DNA from: Phycisphaerales bacterium
GTDB taxonomy: Bacteria; Planctomycetota; Phycisphaerae; Phycisphaerales; UBA1924
Direction of reading: 5' to 3'
Assembly (NCBI GenBank): GCA_017640485.1
Contig: JAEPQP010000011.1
Span: forward strand, 1 to 37,095
DNA: 37,095 nt
Below the pieces are notes generated by a model. It was not told the origin of the DNA and did no database searches. It was given only the letters and a program-made list of their open reading frames with translations. Of this stretch, positions 30,316-37,095 are shown piece by piece (position 1 is the first letter of the stretch; each line of letters starts with the position of its first letter). Position numbers and translations under genes: made by a program.

Positions 30316-31956
30316 TCAATCGTTTGCGGGCTCGGTCAACGCCTCGCGGACCTGTGTGAGCAGCAGTTCGATCTCAAACGGCTTAAACAGCACACTCCGA
30401 AGCCCCTCTTGCGATGCACGCACGATCGAGTGGTGAGGATCGTACCCGAACCCCGTCATCAGGATCACCTGCGTTTCAGGGTTACAACGACGCACGGCAC
30501 TGAACACCTCGTACCCGTTCCGGTCCGGCATCTGAATATCTGAAACCACCAAATCAAACGGCTCGGTCTTCTGTTCCTTGATCTGCTCAAGCAACTCAAT
30601 CGCACGCGCCCCGTCATTGACCACAGTCGTTTCGCACCCACGATGCGAAAGCACATCGCCGATGATCTTGCGGATCTTCGGATTGTCGTCCACCACAAGC
30701 ACACGCTTGTCGATCAACGCAGGATCCTTCTCGCGCTGGGTCAACGCATCGTCCACACCCAGCAAGTTCTGTGGCCCATCGGACACGCAACGCAGACGCT
30801 CCTTGATCGAAGTCACATCATTGAGAATTCGATCAATATGACGACTCGTCTCCGGATCCGCGGTCTTCTGATGCTCCTTGAGCCAATCAATCTCGTTGAC
30901 AATGTCCTCGAGCGGTTCATTGATCTCGCCCTCAAAGCGTCCCGAGACCGTCTGGTTGGTGGTCGTCCGCTCCGTCACCAGCAACTGCAGCATGTGCAGC
31001 GCCATCGCGATGTAACGCCCAAAGATCTCCGCGAACTGACGATCCTGATCATCAAAAGCACCGGGCTGCTGAGATTCGATATCCATGATCCCGATGATCT
31101 TGTCTGAAACGAGCAACGGCACTGTCAAACTCGATCGCGCCCCGGTCAATCCAGGAAGGAACATGTCATCCGCGAGCGTGTCGTAGCACACATAACTCTT
31201 CCCGGTGCTTGCAACACGACCCGAAATCCCAGAACCCTCAGGTTCCAGGTACAGATCCAGATCCTGAATCTCTTCAGGAAGCCCCGACTGCATCACGAGT
31301 TGAAGTTTGTTGGTCCGCTGATCAGTCAAGAAGATCGCGAAGTGATCCGAACGCAGTAACTCGTGCGAGTATTTGATCACACGCTTCTCGAGCAGCTGCA
31401 GACGCTCCAGCGCATTCATCTCACGGATCTGTTCAACATCAAGACGCACGAGTTCAAACCCCGCCCGATCGATCGCGTCCATCTTCTGTTTGGTCCGCTG
31501 AGCGATGGTCACATCTCGAACGATCGCCGCGACCTTGCCCGTATGGACTTCTTCATTCTCGATCCGCGCGATCCCGGTGATATAGATGTCGTAGCTCCGC
31601 GATCCATCATCCGAATCGATGCGATGCTTCGTCACCATCGACCCGCCTGTTTCACCAAGCAACCCCGCTGAACCGCTCGCGGATCCAGGGAGCGCATCCG
31701 CGGCTTGGACACACAATGCTGTGACCTGCTCACGAGTGCTCTCATCGAGCATGTCAAAGTATTCGTTGGACCAGAGCAGTTCCCCCTCAGGACTCACGAT
31801 GCTCACACCCTCACCCAACGCCTTGAGCACCGCCGCGACGCTCGTCTCGTCGGGCTGAACGACGATCTCGTACTGATCGCCGAGCGTTTCTCTGAGTTCC
31901 GCCGTCTCCTCCGGAGAAGCGCCAACAATCACGAGTTTGGGTTGTGTCTTAACCAT
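30316..31956 (-). CDS. PAS-GAF-receiver signalling protein with degenerate HisKA segment
   Basis: A 546-residue cytoplasmic signalling protein. A short N-terminal region (VIVGASPEETAELRETLG) precedes a PAS-like domain (about 45-155). A GAF domain (about 175-327) ends in SLTVPLLVSDKIIGIMDIESQQPGAF. The next segment (about 335-400) aligns with a HisKA dimerisation helix, but the phospho-acceptor position before EINEPL is Gly343. A receiver domain (418-543) is complete: Asp423, Asp424, phospho-acceptor Asp473, Thr501 and Lys525. There is no ATPase domain, so it cannot autophosphorylate and must receive phosphate from another kinase. No output domain follows the receiver. The start at ATG 31956 has neither a Shine-Dalgarno nor a close -10 box. 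A TACAAT lies 46 bases upstream. Confidence 0.88.
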   Translation of the reverse strand: MVKTQPKLVIVGASPEETAELRETLGDQYEIVVQPDETSVAAVLKALGEGVSIVSPEGELLWSNEYFDMLDESTREQVTALCVQAADALPGSASGSAGLLGETGGSMVTKHRIDSDDGSRSYDIYITGIARIENEEVHTGKVAAIVRDVTIAQRTKQKMDAIDRAGFELVRLDVEQIREMNALERLQLLEKRVIKYSHELLRSDHFAIFLTDQRTNKLQLVMQSGLPEEIQDLDLYLEPEGSGISGRVASTGKSYVCYDTLADDMFLPGLTGARSSLTVPLLVSDKIIGIMDIESQQPGAFDDQDRQFAEIFGRYIAMALHMLQLLVTERTTTNQTVSGRFEGEINEPLEDIVNEIDWLKEHQKTADPETSRHIDRILNDVTSIKERLRCVSDGPQNLLGVDDALTQREKDPALIDKRVLVVDDNPKIRKIIGDVLSHRGCETTVVNDGARAIELLEQIKEQKTEPFDLVVSDIQMPDRNGYEVFSAVRRCNPETQVILMTGFGYDPHHSIVRASQEGLRSVLFKPFEIELLLTQVREALTEPAND

Positions 31957-32002
31957 CGAGAACTACATCACATCGAGCCGATAAGGCGAATGCCCTTGCT
32001 GA

Positions 32003-32008
32003 ATTGTA
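32003..32008 (-). promoter_or_regulatory. Possible -10 box (TACAAT) for the receiver-domain gene
   Basis: TACAAT on the minus strand lies 46 bases before ATG 31956. It would give a leader of about 40 bases. There is no good -35, so the call is weak. Confidence 0.3.
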
Positions 32009-32126
32009 CCTGCTCTAAACCCTGTATTCGCATGTCCCTGCCCATCGGGTGCATCAACCTTCAAGCTTCTTTCACAACTCTTGAGCCGTCTATCAACGCT
32101 AGTATCGGCAGTACACCCAACGGAGC

Positions 32127-32132
32127 TATCCG
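32127..32132 (+). promoter_or_regulatory. Possible -10 box (TATCCG) for the ABC transporter operon
   Basis: TATCCG lies six bases before ATG 32139, in the same place as the boxes of other genes here, though its last base departs from TANNNT. A GGAG 14 bases upstream of the ATG is too far to be a good ribosome-binding site. Confidence 0.35.
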
Positions 32133-32138
32133 ATCTCT

Positions 32139-33155
32139 ATGATTTTGGTCCGAGAAATCTCGAAATCCTTCGGCCCGCTCAAAGCCGTCTCGAATGTGTC
32201 CTTCGAGCTTGGAAACAACCAAGTCGTGGGTCTGCTGGGACCCAATGGAGCCGGGAAAAGCACCACGATCCGCATGACCACCGGATTCCTCGCTCCGGAC
32301 TCCGGATCCATCACCATCGCCGGATACGACATCGCAAAGCAGCCCTCACACGCAAAATCACAGATCGGATACCTCCCAGAACAAGCCCCGATCTACCCAG
32401 AAATGTCCGTCCGAGGCTACCTCAAACACCGCGCCCGCTTGTTCGGCGTCGAAACCAAGCACATCAAACCAGCCATCGAACGCGCGATGGACATGTGCCA
32501 CATCGACAATGTCGCCCGTCGCCGCGTCGGACACCTCTCCAAAGGCTACAAACAACGTGTCGGACTCGCTGGAGCGCTCATCCACGATCCGCCCGTCCTG
32601 ATCCTCGACGAACCCACCAACGGGCTCGATCCCTCCCAGATCCGTGATTCACGCTCGCTCATCCGCGATCTTGCTGAAAACAAGACCATGCTCGTCTGCT
32701 CACACATCCTCCCCGAAATCGAGCGGATCTGCGACCGAGTCATGATCATGAACCACGGCTCAATCCAAGCCGACGGCACACCCCAAGAACTCATCAGCCA
32801 AGCCCCCGGCCCGACCCGCTACACCGTCGAGATCCGCACCAACCCGACCGCCGGGATCGCGCACGCTTTGCGCGTCCTCGCGATGGTTCCCGGAGTGGAT
32901 TCAACCATCCCCGACGAACAGCAGCCCGAGGACGCAAGCCGAGGATGGTCCCGCATCATCATCAACGCCGTCAACGGCGAGGGCGACCTCCGCGAACCCA
33001 TCGCCGGAGCCGCCGAAGACAAAGGGCTGTTCATCCGCGAACTGACCAAACAGCGTCAATCCCTCGAATCCATCTTCATGGGACTCATCGACCCCGCACC
33101 AACGCACACACCCGCTGGACCTGCCGCAATCTCATCTCATGAGGTGAACGCATGA
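32139..33155 (+). CDS. ABC transporter ATP-binding protein, GldA type
   Basis: A 338-residue ATPase. The nucleotide-binding domain has Walker A GPNGAGKST (34-42), the Q-loop region IGYLPEQAPIYPEMSV (76-91), signature LSKGYKQRV (133-141), Walker B VLILDEP (153-159) and the switch His189. The C-terminal 115 residues are an ABC-2-type extension of the kind seen in GldA and CcmA-like ATPases. It overlaps the following permease gene by four bases (ATGA), so the two form one transporter. GldA-GldF-GldG complexes are known from gliding Bacteroidetes, but homologues are widespread in non-gliding bacteria, so export of an unknown envelope substrate is all that can be inferred. Confidence 0.9.
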   Translation: MILVREISKSFGPLKAVSNVSFELGNNQVVGLLGPNGAGKSTTIRMTTGFLAPDSGSITIAGYDIAKQPSHAKSQIGYLPEQAPIYPEMSVRGYLKHRARLFGVETKHIKPAIERAMDMCHIDNVARRRVGHLSKGYKQRVGLAGALIHDPPVLILDEPTNGLDPSQIRDSRSLIRDLAENKTMLVCSHILPEIERICDRVMIMNHGSIQADGTPQELISQAPGPTRYTVEIRTNPTAGIAHALRVLAMVPGVDSTIPDEQQPEDASRGWSRIIINAVNGEGDLREPIAGAAEDKGLFIRELTKQRQSLESIFMGLIDPAPTHTPAGPAAISSHEVNA

Positions 33156-36022
33156 GAGCCGCGATCCTTGACACCATCAATCTCATTTGGACCATCGCGA
33201 TCCGCGAGCTGGTCTCGATGTTCCGCGTCCCCGCAGGATGGATCATCGTCGCGCTCTTCGCATTCCTCTCCGCAGTCCTCTTCGTCAACCAAACCCTTGT
33301 ACCTGGTGAACCGGGGTCGATGCGATACTTCTTCACCGCATCCGCTTGGCTCCTGATCCCGATCGCGCCCGCGATCTCCATGCGACTCATGGCCGAGGAA
33401 TACCGAACCGGGAGTTTCGAATCCCTCCGAACCACCCCCGCCGGAGACTGGGCCGTCGCAATCGGAAAATACATTGGATCGGTCCTGTTTCTGATTATCA
33501 TGCTCGCGCCGTCGCTGATCTATCCGATCGTCCTGACCATCGTCAGCAATCCCGCTCCCGATCCGGGACCCATCGTCGCGGGATACCTCATGCTCATGCT
33601 CGTCGGATCGCTCTACCTCGCGATCGGGCTCCTCGCGTCCTCCACCACATCCAGCCAAACCCTCGCGTTCCTCGGCACCATGATGGCGCTCGTCCTGTTC
33701 ATGGTCCTCACCTCCATCCTCGCGCCCCGCGCCGGATCCAGACTCGCGCCGATCCTCAACGAACTCTCCGTGATCGCTCGAGCCGCCGAACTCGGGAAGG
33801 GGGTCATCGATTCCGCAACTATTTTCTTCTTCATCATCGGCAGTCTCTGGATGGTCGCGCTGACCGCTGGAGTCCTCGAATCCCGAAGACTCGCCCGCTC
33901 GCGCTGGTCGCTCGCGATCATGGGGATCCTCTTCGTCTCCGCGACCGCGACCGCCGCGATCTTCGCAGGCGTCCTCACCAGCACCCACCATGTCCGCATC
34001 GATGTCACCTCCACCAACGCCCACAAACTCTCACCCCGCGCGATCAGCATGGTCAACAGTCTCCCAGACGAGACACGCATCGTCCTTGCGATCAACCAGA
34101 CCGAGACCGACCGGGTTGCGCTGGATCTCGTCACCGATGTCCTCGAAACCTACGACCGCGCCTCCGATCTGCTCACCGCTCAGATCATCGACCTCTCCAC
34201 AACTGATGGGCTCAACCAGATCAATCTACTCGACACCATCCTCCGTGAGCGAGAGTCCGGAGAGATCGCAGAAAACCAGCAAACCATCGCCCAGCTCCGC
34301 ACAACACTCGCATCCGCTTCTGAACTGCTCACCTCCGCTTCGCCTCAGCTCGCATCCATCGGGAACGCCATCGACGCGAGCACTCCGAGCGGCGCGACCA
34401 ACCGTGCGTTCTTCGATCAACGCGCCACCCTCGTCCGCCTTGGCGCCCGCGATCTCCTCGCGATCAGCGACAGCATCGGGTCGGATCCCGGCAATGAAAC
34501 ACTCGGGCTCATCAACACGCAGCTCGCTCAGCTCGAGGACCTCCGCGACCAGCTCAAGCAGTTCGCAAACGCCCGTGAGATCGCGCCCGCCGCTCGCGCA
34601 TCCTCGAAGACGCTGGTCTCATCCCTCGACACCATCATCGATCAACTCGCGATCGCGTCCGATCGTCTGAGCCGACTCCATTCGATCGACGCCGACAGCG
34701 TCCAAGCCGCACTCTCCAGCGGCGAGGTCCTCCTCATCATCGGACCACCCGAGATCGGGGTCGCCGCGGTTGACATCGACACACTCATCCCACCAACACA
34801 GGTCCTTCTCGACGCCGGGATCTCCCCCGCCGGGGTCATCGGCCCGCGCGCCCAGCAGCTCATCGCGACCGCACTCGGACAACTCGTCATCCAGTCGCAC
34901 CCGATCGTCGTCTTTGTCCACGCCGGAAATCCTGGAGAACTGCTCGGACCACAGAGTCTGCTTAGCCAAGCTGTGAGCAGATTCAAAACCCAAGGCATCG
35001 ACGCCGTCGAATGGGCACCACTCCACCAGACCGACCAGCCCTCGCTCGCATCCATCGACCCGCTCGGACAACGCCCCGTCGTCTACATCACCCTCGCGAC
35101 CGACTCCGCGCGAGGAGGAGGCGACTCCGGGATCACAGGAGCACGCAGAGCAACCGCGCTCGCAGAGACCACCGATCGGCTCCTCAAGAGCGGAGAATCG
35201 GTCCTCGTCTGCATGAACCCGTCCGTGTTCGGATCCTTCGGCGAGACCGACCCGCTCGTCAAAGCACTCGATCCGTTCGGGATCATCCCCGATCCAAACC
35301 GCACGCTCCTGACGCTCCGGATGCAATCCTCCAAACGCATCGCGGATCCCGCAACGCTGGTCGTCCCCTCGACCCAGTCCTTCGTTCCCTATTCACAGTT
35401 CGACGAAACATCCGCCGAGGGGCTCTCAATCGCACAGATCCATCCACTCGCTCAAGCGGTCAACGGCCTCCGCGCGGTGTACCCCTGGACCGTCCCAATG
35501 ACCATCGATCGCCGGGTGGATGTCTTCACAGCAGAAGTCATCAGCATCCCGGGATCCCAAGACCTGTGGGCCGAACGCGACTGGCTCGATCTCTGGTCAA
35601 CCGACGCTCCGTCGCGTCAGTACCTGAATCCACAACCGATGTTTGATGATGCGGAAGACCTCCGCCGTGATGGCTGGCTGATCGCCGCCGCCGCTCAAAG
35701 GTCCATCGGGAATGACTTTCAGCGCGTCCTCGCCGTCGGGTCCAACTCTTGGATCTACGATGCCGTCACCTTCAGTCAGGGACAACTCGTCGATGGGCGC
35801 ATCACCACCCAGTTCCCTGGAAACCTCGCGCTCCTCGAAAGCTCCATCGCATGGCTCGCGGGTCTCGATGATCTCATCCAGCCGGGGATCCAGTCGCGTC
35901 CCATCGCGACCATCAAGCCGATGGACGCGGATCAACTCTCACTCTACCGCTGGATCCTGCTCGCTGGAATGCCGGGACTGATCCTTGTGCTCGGCATTGC
36001 GACGCGCCTCGTCTTCGGCTAA
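33152..36022 (+). CDS. GldF-GldG fusion ABC permease with auxiliary domain
   Basis: A 956-residue membrane protein that joins two usually separate subunits. Residues 1-275 are an ABC-2 permease with about six helices and the family motif RLMAEEYRTGSFESLRTTP (78-96). Helix seven (about 254-275) leads into a GldG-like periplasmic region (about 280-930), starting IDVTSTNAHKLSPRAISMVNSL and containing a long coiled stretch (about 370-520) and an alpha/beta part with 'VVFVHAGNPGELLGP' (about 588-602). A last transmembrane helix lies at about 932-953. This is an ABC_transp_aux architecture. Translation is coupled to the ATPase gene by ATGA. Its final 84 bases overlap the convergent gene. The substrate is unknown. 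Confidence 0.85.
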   Translation: MRAAILDTINLIWTIAIRELVSMFRVPAGWIIVALFAFLSAVLFVNQTLVPGEPGSMRYFFTASAWLLIPIAPAISMRLMAEEYRTGSFESLRTTPAGDWAVAIGKYIGSVLFLIIMLAPSLIYPIVLTIVSNPAPDPGPIVAGYLMLMLVGSLYLAIGLLASSTTSSQTLAFLGTMMALVLFMVLTSILAPRAGSRLAPILNELSVIARAAELGKGVIDSATIFFFIIGSLWMVALTAGVLESRRLARSRWSLAIMGILFVSATATAAIFAGVLTSTHHVRIDVTSTNAHKLSPRAISMVNSLPDETRIVLAINQTETDRVALDLVTDVLETYDRASDLLTAQIIDLSTTDGLNQINLLDTILRERESGEIAENQQTIAQLRTTLASASELLTSASPQLASIGNAIDASTPSGATNRAFFDQRATLVRLGARDLLAISDSIGSDPGNETLGLINTQLAQLEDLRDQLKQFANAREIAPAARASSKTLVSSLDTIIDQLAIASDRLSRLHSIDADSVQAALSSGEVLLIIGPPEIGVAAVDIDTLIPPTQVLLDAGISPAGVIGPRAQQLIATALGQLVIQSHPIVVFVHAGNPGELLGPQSLLSQAVSRFKTQGIDAVEWAPLHQTDQPSLASIDPLGQRPVVYITLATDSARGGGDSGITGARRATALAETTDRLLKSGESVLVCMNPSVFGSFGETDPLVKALDPFGIIPDPNRTLLTLRMQSSKRIADPATLVVPSTQSFVPYSQFDETSAEGLSIAQIHPLAQAVNGLRAVYPWTVPMTIDRRVDVFTAEVISIPGSQDLWAERDWLDLWSTDAPSRQYLNPQPMFDDAEDLRRDGWLIAAAAQRSIGNDFQRVLAVGSNSWIYDAVTFSQGQLVDGRITTQFPGNLALLESSIAWLAGLDDLIQPGIQSRPIATIKPMDADQLSLYRWILLAGMPGLILVLGIATRLVFG

Positions 36023-36985
36023 CTCTGCAACCGAGTGTTCCCCGCCTCGTTGTTTCCACCACTTCGCAACAATTACCGTGCACACCAGTCCAACCGGGAC
36101 CACGATCAGCGTCTCCGCGGCTCGGTTGATGATGTCCCCCGCCATCGCGGTCCCCATCGCGTGCCCGCCCGCAGATGCCATCAGCCCAACCGCCCATTCG
36201 CGGAACCCAACCCCCGACCCAGTCAAAGGCATCAACGACGCAAGCTGAGAAACAGCGCTGATGACCGCGAGGTCACCGATGCTCATCTCGAGCCCGAGCA
36301 CCTCAAACGCGAGCCAGTACCGACCCAGCCACACAATCACATCAATCTGTCGATACGCGAGCGCCCGCACTAGGAGCCTCGTCTTGCGTGTCGGCATGAA
36401 CCCCGAGAGCACAAAGATCAAAGCGACAGGAACCGCCGGGAGCACAAGCGCCCAGCTCTCGCCGATCCAGCTCATCACCATCGCAACACCAAGCAGGATC
36501 ACATTCGAGATCCCCGCGAGCACCCCTGACCAGATCGACGATTCAAGCGAATCGCGTATGCGGATCTTATTGATCGCTTTGTGGTACCCAATCCGACCGA
36601 GCAAGCCCGCTCGCATCGGGAGGTAGTTGAACATCCACGCGCTCCCGATGAGCACAAACATCTCCACAACCCCGATCTTGCCGTGTCTCGATTGGAGCGC
36701 GTGCAGACACATGGACACCGAAAGATGATTCCCCATTGGACTCGCGATAATGAGCGCGATCATCCACCATGGCGCTGAACTGACCGAGTCCCACACACCC
36801 TCCAGCCCATCGGTGGACTCATAGACAAAATACCCCGCCCCGACCAGCAGCGCGATCCCGACGACGAACATCACCACCGACCGGGTCTTCGATTTCTGAG
36901 CAGAAGATCCCTCCCCACGAACTGCAACATCCTGATCATCAGCGATCACATCAGCTTCATTCGGTGGAACAGGGGTGGGATCCAT
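35939..36985 (-). CDS. UPF0104 / lysylphosphatidylglycerol synthase-like membrane protein
   Basis: A 348-residue integral membrane protein resembling the flippase-like transmembrane part of MprF (UPF0104, LPG_synthase_TM) without the catalytic domain. An acidic N-terminal tail (about 35 residues) is followed by about eight hydrophobic segments. Family-like features are FNYLPMRAGLLGRIGYHK (about 118-135), where the conserved '..PgraGe..R' turn is expected, and LASLMPLTGSGVGFREWAVG (about 249-268), the typical 'lP.pgGlG..e' motif. A lipid-translocation role is inferred only from the family. ATG 36985 is preferred; a TTG one codon earlier has better spacing from GGAG. Its 3' end runs 84 bases into the GldF-GldG gene on the other strand. 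Confidence 0.8.
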   Translation of the reverse strand: MDPTPVPPNEADVIADDQDVAVRGEGSSAQKSKTRSVVMFVVGIALLVGAGYFVYESTDGLEGVWDSVSSAPWWMIALIIASPMGNHLSVSMCLHALQSRHGKIGVVEMFVLIGSAWMFNYLPMRAGLLGRIGYHKAINKIRIRDSLESSIWSGVLAGISNVILLGVAMVMSWIGESWALVLPAVPVALIFVLSGFMPTRKTRLLVRALAYRQIDVIVWLGRYWLAFEVLGLEMSIGDLAVISAVSQLASLMPLTGSGVGFREWAVGLMASAGGHAMGTAMAGDIINRAAETLIVVPVGLVCTVIVAKWWKQRGGEHSVAELAEDEARRNAEHKDQSRHSSEQDPAVE

Positions 36986-37095
36986 CAAGCTTCAAGCTCC
37001 GGTGGAAGTTGTGCGGGAGTGTGCGCTGAAAGTGTTCAAAGACTGGATCTCAGAAACCCGGACCAAAGTCCAAACTCGGAGTGAAGGTGCTGTAC
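36986..37095. other. Right-edge stretch, no assignable gene
   Basis: 110 bases upstream of the UPF0104-like gene. Open frames run through it on both strands, including a short minus-strand tail ending YSTFTPSLDFGPGF-stop at 37050 that could be the C-terminus of a neighbour outside the window. Nothing here is long enough to call. Confidence 0.3.

Noticed and set aside
1-37095. CRISPR arrays, tRNA and rRNA genes, prophage or defence cluster
   Set aside because: No regularly spaced repeats, no cloverleaf or rRNA-like stretches and no phage structural or nuclease-defence gene set were seen on reading through both strands.
36986-37095. Partial gene at the right edge
   Set aside because: Open frames exist on both strands, but fewer than 40 codons are visible and none has a recognisable motif.

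Overview
The window reads as chromosomal DNA of a planctomycete, most likely class Phycisphaerae. This is inferred from gene content, since no rRNA or other marker is present. The clues are an ECF sigma factor paired with a membrane Ser/Thr kinase, small two-helix membrane proteins ending in a CPxCxYxL...CPECG zinc ribbon, a DUF4175-like/double-vWA pair, a GldF-GldG fusion, a UPF0104-type flippase-like protein, and a GlmU of the alternative type beside mreBCD. Most of the window is GC-rich (about 60% by eye) and tightly packed. Convergent genes overlap or nearly touch, and divergent genes are separated by only 35-72 bases in four cases.

Layout. 1-2419 (minus): sdhC-sdhA, a Bacillus-type succinate dehydrogenase; sdhA runs off the left edge. 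2516-2998 (minus): a DUF1844 protein. 3034-4751 (plus): a lipoprotein peptidyl-prolyl isomerase and a YraN-type nuclease-fold protein. 4733-6448 (minus): a membrane histidine kinase, divergent from miaB (6521-8179, plus). 8208-9125: an AT-rich DUF1963 gene that looks acquired. 9122-14628 (minus): a DUF4175-like protein and a 1001-residue double-vWA membrane protein. 14678-15724 (plus): a lone trpD. 15736-18873 (minus): an ECF sigma factor and a membrane Ser/Thr kinase. 19181-21355 (plus): a membrane-anchored coiled-coil protein closed by a strong intrinsic terminator, then two DUF3465 paralogues. 21536-25461 (plus): mreB, mreC, mreD and a GlmU-like UDP-sugar enzyme, a cell-wall elongation block. 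25449-29330: two neighbouring membrane zinc-ribbon genes and polA. 29365-30303: prmC. 30316-31956 (minus): a PAS-GAF-receiver protein. 32139-36022 (plus): a GldA-type ATPase and a GldF-GldG fusion permease. 35939-36985 (minus): a UPF0104-like membrane protein.

Two observations stand out. First, the 5' end of polA is present twice as a 63-base direct repeat (25958-26020 and 26449-26511, two mismatches). The copies flank a 428-base AT-rich insert that encodes a small zinc-ribbon membrane protein. The insert splits polA from its old promoter and GTG start, joins the new gene to the severed 33-codon polA leader by an ATGA overlap, and brings a new -10-like box in front of the rebuilt polA. Second, nearly every transcription-unit start that lacks a Shine-Dalgarno sequence has a TANNNT hexamer 5-7 (once 9) bases before the start codon. 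That is the geometry expected of leaderless mRNAs, and it fixes several start codons.

No tRNA, rRNA, CRISPR array, transposase or integrase was seen.
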